Positions 26,621 through 35,182 of a stretch of 57,861 nt of DNA are shown in pieces. The position numbers and the translations under genes were made by a program. A model generated the notes under the pieces. It had not been told where the DNA came from. It ran no database searches and saw only the letters and a program-made list of their open reading frames with translations. The DNA is from Acidobacteriaceae bacterium. Its GTDB lineage: Bacteria; Acidobacteriota; Terriglobia; Terriglobales; Acidobacteriaceae. Location: contig JASHQE010000058.1 of the NCBI GenBank assembly GCA_030037705.1, forward strand, positions 1 through 57,861, written 5' to 3'. Numbering within the stretch: the stretch's first letter is position 1; every line of letters begins with the position of its first letter.

Positions 26621-27625
26621 CTATGGAGATACCCACTCGCGTGACTTGGCTGAAGTGAAGATGGCTTCTATGACCGCCATATTGGCGATCGAGTCTTCAA
26701 GGCTAACAGGAACCTCTTTATCTTCATAAATAGCTTGGGCGAAGGCATCGCCCTGCATTGTGTATTGATCGGCGACGGGAAAGTTCTCTATCGTGATGCC
26801 ACTGCCCGACAAGTCACCGGTGGAATCGAGAAATAACCGCGCGGGCCGGTCGATGGGCGCATTGAAAGGAATCTCGATCTCGATGCGTCCGCGCGTGCCG
26901 AGGAAGTTCATCTTCTGGTAGGGAATCAATTGTGTACTGCAGGTAAAGATCGCGTGGCCGGCAGGAAATTCGAGAATCGCGGAAGCAAGCCGGTCCGTGC
27001 CTAACTGTGGATCGCGGTCGAGCGTGGCCACCACGCGTGTGGGTTCCTGGCCGAATGCGTACCGCGATGCGTGAATGCAGTAGCAGCCGATGTCGTACAC
27101 GCCGCCGCCGCCCGTTTCCACGCGGTTGCGGATATTCGCCGGATTAATGTTGAAATAACTGAAAAATCCGGTGATGGAGCGCAACTCGCCCACGCGGCCT
27201 TCCTCCAGCAATTCCCGCAATCGCAGCCATTGGTGAAAGCTGCGGATCATAAAGGCTTCGCAAATTTTTACACCGGTGCGGGCGCGCACGTCGAGAAGCG
27301 TCCTCGCCTCCGCCACGGTCATGCTCAGCGGCTTTTCACAGAGCACATGCTTGCCGGATTCGGCAGCCTTCGTCGTCCATGGCACGTGCAGCTGATTGGG
27401 AAGAGGATTGTAAATCGCATCGATATTGGGATCGGCAAGCAGTTCTTCATACGAACCGTACGCCGTGGGAATATCGAGCGCGCGGGCTGCTTCTTTCGCT
27501 TTAGCCAGATCGCGCGAGGCAATGGCCGCAACCGTAGTAAGCTGCCCGCGTTGCATCGCGGGGATCACTTTCTTGAGACCGATGTTGGCGGTGCTGAGAA
27601 CTCCAAAGCGCAACTTTTTGGACAT
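26621..27625 (-). CDS. Gfo/Idh/MocA family dehydrogenase (xylose dehydrogenase-like)
   Basis: The product is 334 aa. ATG at 27625 (MSKKLRFGVLSTANIGLKK) is chosen; the longer frame overlaps the start of the divergent helicase gene. The Rossmann motif lies at residues 6-17, and LCEKPLSM carries the catalytic EKP Lys. GGGGVYDIGCYCIHASRYAFG is typical of glucose-fructose oxidoreductase and D-xylose 1-dehydrogenase-like members and supplies the Tyr/His pair region. It probably oxidises an aldose with NAD(P). It stands alone and is divergent from pcrA, with 136 bp between them. The 204-bp gap downstream (26417-26620) shows no gene. Confidence 0.87.
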   Translation of the reverse strand: MSKKLRFGVLSTANIGLKKVIPAMQRGQLTTVAAIASRDLAKAKEAARALDIPTAYGSYEELLADPNIDAIYNPLPNQLHVPWTTKAAESGKHVLCEKPLSMTVAEARTLLDVRARTGVKICEAFMIRSFHQWLRLRELLEEGRVGELRSITGFFSYFNINPANIRNRVETGGGGVYDIGCYCIHASRYAFGQEPTRVVATLDRDPQLGTDRLASAILEFPAGHAIFTCSTQLIPYQKMNFLGTRGRIEIEIPFNAPIDRPARLFLDSTGDLSGSGITIENFPVADQYTMQGDAFAQAIYEDKEVPVSLEDSIANMAVIEAIFTSAKSREWVSP

Positions 27626-27761
27626 GCACGCATGATACAGCCGCCAGCTTCCGGCCGGTTCATCCGTCAAGATGGCTCGCAGCCATTTCGCCGCAGCGCC
27701 TGCGCGCAAAGCCCGCGACAGGTAAACTAGAGACAGGACCTTTCCCGCCTGGATTTCCACC

Positions 27762-30647
27762 GTGCATCCACTCCTCGCCAATTTGAACCCGGAACAGCGC
27801 GCGGCCGTGGAAGCAACCGACGGCCCGCTGCTCATCCTGGCCGGCGCGGGCTCGGGCAAGACACGCGTCATCACCAGCCGTATCGCATGGCTGATCCAGG
27901 AGAAAGGCACCGCTCCCGATTCAATCCTGGCGGTTACGTTTACCAACAAGGCTGCAGCGGAGATGGGCGAGCGCGTCGAGCGGCTGCTCGGTCATACGTC
28001 CCTCGCAAAACCACTGATTGCTACATTCCACTCGCTCTGTGTGCGTATTCTGCGGCGCGATATCGAGGCATTGCGCATCGGCGATCAGGGGCTCACGCGC
28101 AGCTTTGCAATCTTCGATGAAAATGATCAACAGGGTATTGTGAAGCAGATCATGCGACGCATGGGACTTGACACCAAGCAGCTTACGCCGCGCACCGTGC
28201 TGGGCCGCATCTCCTGGGCCAAAAATCACATGGTTGATCCGCAGGAGTATTATCTCGGCTCCAAAGACCCGAACAGCGAACGGATCGCCCACATTTTTCA
28301 GGGCTATCAGGCCGAGCTAAGAAAAAACAATGCACTCGACTTCGACGACCTTCTGCTCGAGGCCGTCCGGCTGCTCAAAGCATCAAGTGAGGTGCGCGAG
28401 CGCTACCAGCGGCGCTATCGCTATCTGCTTATCGACGAGTATCAGGACACAAACCGGCCGCAATACGAACTGATGAAGCTGCTGGCAGGCGAACACAAGA
28501 ATGTCTGTGCCGTGGGCGACGAAGACCAGAGCATCTATTCCTGGCGTGGAGCCGACATTCGCAACATCCTTGAGTTCGAGCAGGACTTTCCCAGCGCGCG
28601 CATCATCCGCCTCGAACAAAATTACCGCTCCACGCAAACGATCCTCGAAGCGGCGGGAGCGGTGGTGGCCAACAATCTTCGCCGCAAAGGCAAAAAGCTG
28701 TGGACCGACCGGCAGGGCGGCTCGCTGATCGGCTACTATGAAGCGCCGGATGGCGAAAATGAAGCGCTGTTCATTGCCGACAAGATTCAGAGGTTTCTGC
28801 GCGATCAACTGGACGCGTCGGAGACGCAGGATCCTGGCGCAACGGGCCACTGCGCTGTACTGTACCGCACCAATTCGCAATCGCGGCTGGTAGAAGAAGC
28901 TCTGCGCCGCTACAACATCAGCTATACGATGGTGGGCGGCTTCAGCTTCTATGAGCGCGCCGAGATCAAGGACCTGCTGGCCTATCTGCGCCTCGTGCGA
29001 AACCCCCATGATTCGATGGCCCTGCAGCGGATCATCAACACGCCGGCGCGCGGCATTGGCAAGACGACACTGGAGACGCTGGAACGGCTGGCGCTCGAAA
29101 CCGGCAGGTCAACATGGGATGCGCTTGGGACAGCGATCCGCGAAAAGCTGATTCCGGCGCGCGCGCTCATGGCGCTCGACTCCTTCCGCCGGCTTATCCT
29201 CGATGCGCAGGCCATGACGGATCCGGACTTCGCAGGTAAGCTTGCAGCGGATGTAGCCGAATCAGAAGCTGAAGTGGGTGATACGGGCTTTACCTTTGGC
29301 GCGAAAGAACCGGCAGCAGGGCAAAAACAGCAAGTGGAAGAAATACTGGAAGCGGCAACGGATTTCAATTTCGGCGGCAACGCAGGCCAGCTTGCGCTTC
29401 TCGACCCTTCGCACTTTTCACCATTCGCAGCGGAGCCCGCGCAGCCATTTCTCAAGATGCCGCAAAAAGAGGCCAATTCCGCAGCGTCAGAGAATCCGGG
29501 CCAGCCTGATCCGGATTTTGGATCGGACCCCGAAGAGGCCGGCGCAAATGCAGCGGCCGGAGAGGTTCCGTTTCGGTCTCCAGGCGACGCGGCCACGTTG
29601 CCCGAGCTGATTCGTTTCCTCATCGATCGCACCGGTTACATCAAAGCCCTTGAGGCGGAGGGTTCGCCCGAGGCCTTCAGCCGGATTGAAAACCTGAAAG
29701 AACTGGCCAACGCCGCGCACGATGCTGAAATTCGCGGCGAAACGCTGGCCGATTTTGTCGATCACGCCGCGCTGGCCTCCGACACTGACCAGATCGATCC
29801 CAACGCGCGCGTGACACTCATGACACTGCATGCAGCCAAGGGCCTGGAATTTCCGCTAGTCTTTCTCGCGGGCCTCGAGGAGGGCTTATTCCCGCATTCG
29901 AGAACGCTCAATAATCCTGAAGAACTCGAAGAGGAGCGGCGGCTCTGCTACGTGGGCATGACGCGCGCTATGAACACGCTCATCCTCACCCGCGCGCACT
30001 ACCGGCGGCGCTATGGGAATGACGCGCCGGAGATGAGTGTGCCTTCACGATTTCTTGAGGAGGTCCCACCGCACCTCATCGAAAGCCTCGGTAGCCGCAG
30101 CCCGGCGTGGGCTACGCCGGCGTACGGCTCGGGCTATGGGTCAAGCTACAACCCAGGCCGTCGTTCTCCGGATGACTTCGAAGGCCGCCATTATAGCTAC
30201 GAAGATGAGAGCCAGGAAGCGCATTCACCGGCCGCCGAGCGCGCGAAGGGCGGACGAGGCGCTTCGAAACCATTCACCGCATCACCATTCACCGCACCGT
30301 GGATGACGGGCGCGAAGGCTGGTTCTTCAAGCCGCGGCTCTACTCCAAAGGGCAAGAGCGCGGAAGCAGTGCAGGCGCCGGGCTCGATCGAGAACATTGC
30401 GCGATTCTTTGGGGGAAAGGACGGCGGGGCCAAGCCGGGAGCGTTGGCGCGGCCGGCGATGGATATTCCCCAGCCTGCCGGAGTGGCGAATCTGAAAAAG
30501 GGCGAGCGCGTGCGCCACGCGAAGTACGGCGAAGGCACTGTGCTGATGCGCGAGGGTGAGGGCGAAGACGCCAAGCTTACGGTCCTCTTTCAGCGGCACG
30601 GCATGAAAAAGCTGATGGAGAAGTTTGCGAATCTCGAGAAGATCTGA
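27762..30647 (+). CDS. pcrA: ATP-dependent DNA helicase PcrA/UvrD
   Basis: The product is 961 aa, an SF1A 3'-5' helicase for repair and replication-transcription conflicts. It shows motif I AGAGSGKT, VTFTNKAAAEMGERV, DEYQDTN (motif II), GDEDQSIYSWRGAD (III), QNYRST (IV), VTLMTLHAAKGLEFPLVF (V), and the VI region RRLCYVGMTRA. Typical PcrA is about 740 aa. The extra length comes from a low-complexity Ala/Glu/Pro/Gly insert of about 115 residues (about 498-611) inside subdomain 2B before DRTGYIKALEAEG, and a disordered linker before the C-terminal Tudor-like RNA-polymerase-binding tail (GERVRHAKYGEGTVL). Translation starts at GTG 27762; no strong ribosome site is visible. Confidence 0.94.
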   Translation: MHPLLANLNPEQRAAVEATDGPLLILAGAGSGKTRVITSRIAWLIQEKGTAPDSILAVTFTNKAAAEMGERVERLLGHTSLAKPLIATFHSLCVRILRRDIEALRIGDQGLTRSFAIFDENDQQGIVKQIMRRMGLDTKQLTPRTVLGRISWAKNHMVDPQEYYLGSKDPNSERIAHIFQGYQAELRKNNALDFDDLLLEAVRLLKASSEVRERYQRRYRYLLIDEYQDTNRPQYELMKLLAGEHKNVCAVGDEDQSIYSWRGADIRNILEFEQDFPSARIIRLEQNYRSTQTILEAAGAVVANNLRRKGKKLWTDRQGGSLIGYYEAPDGENEALFIADKIQRFLRDQLDASETQDPGATGHCAVLYRTNSQSRLVEEALRRYNISYTMVGGFSFYERAEIKDLLAYLRLVRNPHDSMALQRIINTPARGIGKTTLETLERLALETGRSTWDALGTAIREKLIPARALMALDSFRRLILDAQAMTDPDFAGKLAADVAESEAEVGDTGFTFGAKEPAAGQKQQVEEILEAATDFNFGGNAGQLALLDPSHFSPFAAEPAQPFLKMPQKEANSAASENPGQPDPDFGSDPEEAGANAAAGEVPFRSPGDAATLPELIRFLIDRTGYIKALEAEGSPEAFSRIENLKELANAAHDAEIRGETLADFVDHAALASDTDQIDPNARVTLMTLHAAKGLEFPLVFLAGLEEGLFPHSRTLNNPEELEEERRLCYVGMTRAMNTLILTRAHYRRRYGNDAPEMSVPSRFLEEVPPHLIESLGSRSPAWATPAYGSGYGSSYNPGRRSPDDFEGRHYSYEDESQEAHSPAAERAKGGRGASKPFTASPFTAPWMTGAKAGSSSRGSTPKGKSAEAVQAPGSIENIARFFGGKDGGAKPGALARPAMDIPQPAGVANLKKGERVRHAKYGEGTVLMREGEGEDAKLTVLFQRHGMKKLMEKFANLEKI

Positions 30648-30772
30648 CTTCGGCCGTCCTGCTTGCGCTCACTCAGGAATGGCCAAGTTGGCAGTTCAAT
30701 TCCTGTTATCCTAAAGATCGAAATCCGCGATGAGCGGAAACGAAGAAGAGATTCAAGGGAAAGAGGTTATAC

Positions 30773-30928
30773 GTGGCCGATACCACCAAGATCAAAGATA
30801 AGGCGGAACGCAAGAAGCTGAAGCGAGCGGCTCGCAAGAAGGCGGCTCCGAAGGCAAAGCGCACCACCCCGCGCGGTTCGAACAAGAAAAAGGTGAAAAA
30901 GATGGCGCGCGGCCAGTCGAAGCGTTAA
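30773..30928 (+). CDS. Very small, strongly basic protein (51 aa)
   Basis: A GTG at 30773 with AAGAGG 7 nt upstream opens a 51-codon frame, MADTTKIKDKAERKKLKRAA to QSKR. About two fifths of the residues are Lys or Arg, and there are almost no hydrophobic ones. It is followed by TAA. The composition suggests binding to nucleic acid or the ribosome, much like histone-tail or ribosome-associated peptides, but no family is recognised. It lies 125 bp after pcrA and before the permease. The good ribosome site and biased composition support a real gene; its size leaves room for doubt. Confidence 0.6.
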   Translation: MADTTKIKDKAERKKLKRAARKKAAPKAKRTTPRGSNKKKVKKMARGQSKR

Positions 30929-31059
30929 CAGCCCAGCGCCTCATCAAGATTCCGGATGCACAGGCAAGCCGCATCCGGAATCGTCTCCTCCCCCCAGTGC
31001 ACGAGCCTGTATGCTGTGTGACAAAGCCGCCGTCGCGCGGCGAGTCGAGGAGAAACTCT

Positions 31060-32664
31060 CTGCCCAGCCAACTGCTTGCTCGCAAGTCGATCGACAAGCT
31101 TATCCGGGACTCGGAAGACCCCGAGCACTCGCTCAAAAAGACCCTCGGGCCGTGGTCGCTCACTGCGCTTGGCATTGGCGCGGTGATCGGCTCGGGTATC
31201 TTCACCGTCATCGGTACCGCTATCTCCGGCGAGCAGTTCGATACATCGAGCGTCCTGAACACGCCGCTGGCGGATTTCGTCATTCATCACATGGCCATGG
31301 CCGGACGCCCCGGCGCGGGACCGGCCATTGCGCTTTCGCTGGTGCTGGTGGCCATCGTCTGCGCGCTCACCGGCCTCTGTTACGCTGAACTGGCCTCGAT
31401 GATTCCTATCGCCGGCTCGGCCTATACGTACACCTACGCGACACTCGGCGAGCTGATCGCATGGATCATCGGCTGGGATCTGATCCTCGAATACGCCGGC
31501 TCCAACATGACGGTCAGTGTGGGGTTCGCCGCGCACGTTGTCGATCTGCTCGACTGGTTTGGCCTGCATCCGCCGGCGACCTGGATCTCGCCCGCGTATC
31601 TGCCAGACGGCCTGCAGGATCTGGCCGGCAACTGGATCTATCATCCCGGCTGGCACTTCGGCTTCAACATTCCCGCCTTCCTGATCGTTCTCATTCTTAC
31701 GGTCATTCTTGTCCGCGGTATTCGCGAGTCGGCCTCGACGAACAATGCCATGGTCGGTCTCAAACTGGTGGCGATCCTCATCTTTATCTTCGCCGTCATC
31801 GGATTTATTCATCCGGGCAACTGGCATCCCTTTATGCCCAATGGATGGTCGGGCGTGCTTACCGGCGGCTCAATCATCTTTTTCACCTATATCGGCTTCG
31901 ATTCCGTATCGACCGCAGCCGAAGAATGCCGCAATCCGCAGCGCGATCTGCCGTTCGGCATCATCGCCACGCTCGTTGTCTGCACAGTGCTCTATGTGGC
32001 GGTCGCCGTTTGTTTGACAGGGCTTGTGCCGTGGCAGTCGATGGTCGGGGATGCCGCGCCTGTGGTCAACGCACTCAAAAAGCTCTCGATCCTGCCGGGC
32101 GGCCATCCTTTGCACTGGGTCCGGCTGGTGGTGCTCTTCGGCGCCATGATGGGCATGATCTCGTCGATTCTCGTCTATCAGCTCGGCCAGTCGCGCGTCT
32201 GGTTTTCCATGTCCAGAGACGGGCTTCTGCCGCGCGTCTTCAGCTCAGTGCATCCGTTCTTTCGCACACCGGCCTTCTCAACCTGGGTCGCCGGATTCGT
32301 GGTCGCTATTCCTTCCGGGTTATTCGATATCGGAACGCTCGCCGACCTTTCGAACATCGGCACGCTCTTCGCCTTCGTGCTCGTCTCCATTGGCGTGATC
32401 GTGCTGCGCTATCGCGAGCCGGAGCGCAGGCGCGGATTCATTGTTCCGGGAGGCCCGATTATTCCCGCGCTCAGCGTGATCTTTTGTTTCCTGCTCATGG
32501 CCGGACTGCCCATCATCACCTGGTATCGGTTCATCATCTGGCTGGTGATCGGGCTGGTGATTTACTTCTGTTACAGCCGTCATCGCTCCGAGTTCGCTAA
32601 AACCCCGGTACACTCAAAAGATGTTGGAGATCGAAAGCTTCATTCGCCGACTGCCCAAGGCTGA
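31060..32664 (+). CDS. APC superfamily amino acid permease
   Basis: The product is about 534 aa with 12 or more membrane helices, an inner-membrane amino acid/polyamine/cation transporter of the cationic amino acid transporter type. Key signatures are GIGAVIGSGIFTVIG in helix 1, the GSAYTYTYATLGELIAWIIGWDL segment and FFTYIGFDSVSTAAEE. The start is uncertain. An AGGAG at 31048-31052 points to CTG at 31060 (PSQLLARKSIDKLI onward, the usual N-terminus). The only earlier start is GTG 30997, which lacks a ribosome site and adds an odd 21-residue tail. The gene overlaps the deaminase by 44 nt in another frame, so the two are translationally coupled. Confidence 0.9.
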   Translation: MPSQLLARKSIDKLIRDSEDPEHSLKKTLGPWSLTALGIGAVIGSGIFTVIGTAISGEQFDTSSVLNTPLADFVIHHMAMAGRPGAGPAIALSLVLVAIVCALTGLCYAELASMIPIAGSAYTYTYATLGELIAWIIGWDLILEYAGSNMTVSVGFAAHVVDLLDWFGLHPPATWISPAYLPDGLQDLAGNWIYHPGWHFGFNIPAFLIVLILTVILVRGIRESASTNNAMVGLKLVAILIFIFAVIGFIHPGNWHPFMPNGWSGVLTGGSIIFFTYIGFDSVSTAAEECRNPQRDLPFGIIATLVVCTVLYVAVAVCLTGLVPWQSMVGDAAPVVNALKKLSILPGGHPLHWVRLVVLFGAMMGMISSILVYQLGQSRVWFSMSRDGLLPRVFSSVHPFFRTPAFSTWVAGFVVAIPSGLFDIGTLADLSNIGTLFAFVLVSIGVIVLRYREPERRRGFIVPGGPIIPALSVIFCFLLMAGLPIITWYRFIIWLVIGLVIYFCYSRHRSEFAKTPVHSKDVGDRKLHSPTAQG

Positions 32665-33637
32665 ACTGCATCTGCATCTCGAAGGGACGATTTTACCTGC
32701 CACTCTCGTCGAATTGAGTGCACGTCACGATGCGCGGCCCATCCCATTGCCTGAGGCCGAAGCGCTCTACCAGTTCACGGATTTCACCGGCTTCATCGAG
32801 GCATTCAAAGCCGTCACCCGTTTGCTCAGCGGCCCCGATGACTATGAACTGGCGGCGTGGCGCATGATGCAGCATCTTGCCGAGCAGGGCGTGGTGCACG
32901 CCGAGGTCTACATCTCGGTGGGCGTAATTTACATGTGGCGGAAGCATGATCCAAGCTGCTTCGAGCCGATCTTTGCCGGCCTGGAGCGAGCACGCACGCG
33001 GGCTGAGCGCGAGCTGGGCCTCTCGCTTTACTGGATCTTCGATGCCGTGCGCCATTTCACGGTTCCTGAGGCGGAGGTCGTCTTCCGCAAGGCCGCGCAG
33101 ATGCGTGCCGAGTTCCCCGCGATCATCGGTATCGGCCTGGGCGGGGATGAGCGCCAGTGTGGTTCCGAACCATTCCGCGCGCTGTATGCCCAGGCAGACA
33201 AGGCCGGCCTGCGCCTTACGAATCATGCCGGTGAGACCACCGGTCCCGAGGCCATCTGGGAGGCGCTCTCGATCGGCTCGGAACGTCTGGGGCACGTGCT
33301 ATCGGCGATTCAAGATCCGGCCCTGTTAGAGGAGTTGAAAGCCAAACGGATCGGGATGGAGTTGAATCCCACCTCAAACGTGCGCACCGGCGTGTGCCCG
33401 TCGTTTGCGGCGCATCCTCTGCGCCGGTATTTCGATCTCGGGCTATTGGTGACGGTGAACTCCGACGATCCTGCTTTCTTCGGGTCCGATCTGGCCAACG
33501 AGTACCTGCTCGCTCACACGGAGCAGGGCTTCAGCCGTGAGGAACTCCGCCAGCTTGCGGCTAACTCGATCCGGGCCAGCTTTCTTCCTGAGCCGGAAAA
33601 GAGCGCTTGGCTCGCCCGCATCGATACTTTCGTGTAA
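32621..33637 (+). CDS. add: Adenosine deaminase family protein
   Basis: The product is a 338-aa metal-dependent TIM-barrel deaminase. Metal and catalytic residues are all in place: His17 and His19 (HLHLEG), His202 and Glu205 (HAGE), His225 and Asp282-Asp283 (NSDDPAFF). The enzyme converts adenosine or adenine, or possibly 6-aminodeoxyfutalosine, by replacing the 6-amino group. The NSDDP wording fits both the adenine and adenosine deaminase branches, so the substrate remains open and the symbol is only a family label. It overlaps the permease gene by 44 nt, suggesting joint expression of transport and purine salvage. Confidence 0.88.
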   Translation: MLEIESFIRRLPKAELHLHLEGTILPATLVELSARHDARPIPLPEAEALYQFTDFTGFIEAFKAVTRLLSGPDDYELAAWRMMQHLAEQGVVHAEVYISVGVIYMWRKHDPSCFEPIFAGLERARTRAERELGLSLYWIFDAVRHFTVPEAEVVFRKAAQMRAEFPAIIGIGLGGDERQCGSEPFRALYAQADKAGLRLTNHAGETTGPEAIWEALSIGSERLGHVLSAIQDPALLEELKAKRIGMELNPTSNVRTGVCPSFAAHPLRRYFDLGLLVTVNSDDPAFFGSDLANEYLLAHTEQGFSREELRQLAANSIRASFLPEPEKSAWLARIDTFV

Positions 33638-33719
33638 ACCAATGACTCCTTAGGCGTACCACGCTTCGGGGCTGCTTCATTGATTCTGCGGTATCATGAG
33701 GGCAACAGGAGGCTGTGGC

Positions 33720-33956
33720 ATGTCAGTGGAACCCGATGTCCCCCAACCCGCTGAAGAGGCCGTAGCGCTTGAAAAGGGCGAACGGAAGGTGTTGCGGGTG
33801 ATCACGTGGTTCTCGGCAGGTCTGGCTGTGGCTGCGCTTGGCATCTATGTGGGCGCCGAGTTGCGCAGCCGTGCGCGGTTCAAGAGGCGCACACCGTACG
33901 ATTTCTACTCGAATGCCGGCGAGCAGCAGACGAACGAATTCGGCGTCGGAATCTGA
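33720..33956 (+). CDS. Small single-pass membrane protein
   Basis: The product is 78 aa, with an AGGAGG about 8 nt before ATG 33720. After an acidic N-terminus (about 25 residues) there is one hydrophobic helix, VITWFSAGLAVAALGIYVGA (about 27-46), and then a basic patch RSRARFKRRTPYDFY. By the positive-inside rule the C-terminus should be cytoplasmic. No family is recognised. It follows the deaminase by 82 bp and converges with the LacI gene, whose end lies 14 bp away. Confidence 0.65.
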   Translation: MSVEPDVPQPAEEAVALEKGERKVLRVITWFSAGLAVAALGIYVGAELRSRARFKRRTPYDFYSNAGEQQTNEFGVGI

Positions 33957-33970
33957 TCAATCCCTCGCAG

Positions 33971-34984
33971 CTATTTCAACCGTGAAGAATCCCTGACGAT
34001 CAGTTCGGGTTCGAGAATCAGGGTGCGCGGCCGCGCAGAGGGTTTTTCCAGCAGTGCAGTGATCATCTTTGCCGTGCGCTCACCGATTTCCTTTGATTTT
34101 TGATCGACACTCGACAAGGGCACCTGAAGTTTGCTGCTGTAATGAAAATTGCCGCAGCCTACAATGGCCATATCTCTAGGAATGCGCAGTCCTGCTTCGA
34201 TGGCCCGCACCATGGCTCCCACGGCCACCGTATCGTTGAAGCAGAAAACGCTGTCCGGGCGCGGCTTGAGGGCCAGCACCTCTTCCATGGCCCGCTTTCC
34301 CCGCGTCTCGCCGTCGGAATCGGAGGCCTCGCCACAGGAAACAATGTAATGGTCCGGCACGCGCATCCCATGCTTCTGGAGCGCGCCGCAGTAACCCTCG
34401 GCCCGGCGGTTGCCTACATTGGTCTCTGGTCCGCGGATATGGGCGATCCGCTTGCAGCCCTGCGCGATCAGATGCTCCACCGCCAGTTCGCCGGCGCGCA
34501 AATCATTGACGCCGATAAAGTGGGAGGAAAATCCCGGAAAGCTCCGGTCGATCAGCACCAGCGGCACGCCGGCCTCGCCGACCCGGTTCAGATGCTCTGG
34601 ATTTTTCTGGCAGGAAGCGACCACAAAACAGTCCAGATGGTGGGCCAGCATGTGCTCGATCTCGTCCTGCTCAAGCTGCGGATCGCTGTCAGAGGAGGAG
34701 ACGACAAGGAAGTAATGCTTCTTTCTCAGCATGGCCGCCAGGCTCTTGGCGATTTCGGCAAAGAAAGGATGAATCAAGTCCGGCACCACAAGGCCGACGA
34801 GCGAACTCTTGCCCGTGACCAGGCTGCGGGCCATCAGGTTCGGGCGGTAGTTCAACTGCTTCACCCGGTCCAGAATCTTTGCCTTGGTCTCTTTCGCGAT
34901 ATCCGGCCGGTCCCGAAGGGCTCGCGAAACAGTGACCACCGAGACCCCGAGTTCATCTGCTATATCTTTGAGCCGTGTGACCAT
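33971..34984 (-). CDS. LacI family transcriptional regulator 1
   Basis: The product is 337 aa. The LacI helix-turn-helix is at residues 3-24 (TRLKDIADELGVSVVTVSRAL) with the hinge region YRPNLMARSL, and a periplasmic-binding-protein-like sensor domain follows (LVGLVVPDLIHPFFAEI, GVNDLRAGELAVEHL, FCFNDTVAVGAMVRA). It should repress sugar genes until an effector binds. It lies downstream of TonB receptor 3 on the same strand, 198 bp away. The receptor promoter holds a palindrome with the typical AACG...CGTT LacI-type half-sites, so it is the best candidate for its operator. Confidence 0.93.
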   Translation of the reverse strand: MVTRLKDIADELGVSVVTVSRALRDRPDIAKETKAKILDRVKQLNYRPNLMARSLVTGKSSLVGLVVPDLIHPFFAEIAKSLAAMLRKKHYFLVVSSSDSDPQLEQDEIEHMLAHHLDCFVVASCQKNPEHLNRVGEAGVPLVLIDRSFPGFSSHFIGVNDLRAGELAVEHLIAQGCKRIAHIRGPETNVGNRRAEGYCGALQKHGMRVPDHYIVSCGEASDSDGETRGKRAMEEVLALKPRPDSVFCFNDTVAVGAMVRAIEAGLRIPRDMAIVGCGNFHYSSKLQVPLSSVDQKSKEIGERTAKMITALLEKPSARPRTLILEPELIVRDSSRLK

Positions 34985-35113
34985 ACGGAAAGCATATCCA
35001 ATCTTACCAATCCTTCGTGCCGCTGAATTGCCTGGACCAGCAAGGATGAACCTCGTTTTATAAGAAACTGGCGCAGAGTGCGGGGTTAAGGCCGTTCTGT
35101 GGGCATGTATTTG

Positions 35114-35171
35114 CTGGTATCTTTGGCTTAGTACAAAGATACCAGCCCCGATCCGCGCAGAAACCGGGGCT
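35114..35171 (-). terminator. Two adjacent hairpins between receptor 3 and LacI regulator 1
   Basis: On the minus strand the receptor gene is followed by a hairpin AGCCCCG/CGGGGCT (35171-35144), then a perfect 12-bp hairpin CTGGTATCTTTG/CAAAGATACCAG with an 8-nt loop (35145-35114). The first looks like a terminator with a weak T-tract. The second could extend it, or act as an operator for the LacI gene downstream. The gap contains no gene. Confidence 0.55.
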
Positions 35172-35182
35172 GTTACCGGCGG

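Noticed and set aside
31461..32600. 379-codon plus-strand frame inside the permease
   Set aside because: Arg/Ser-rich translation without membrane helices, in another frame of a clear APC permease.
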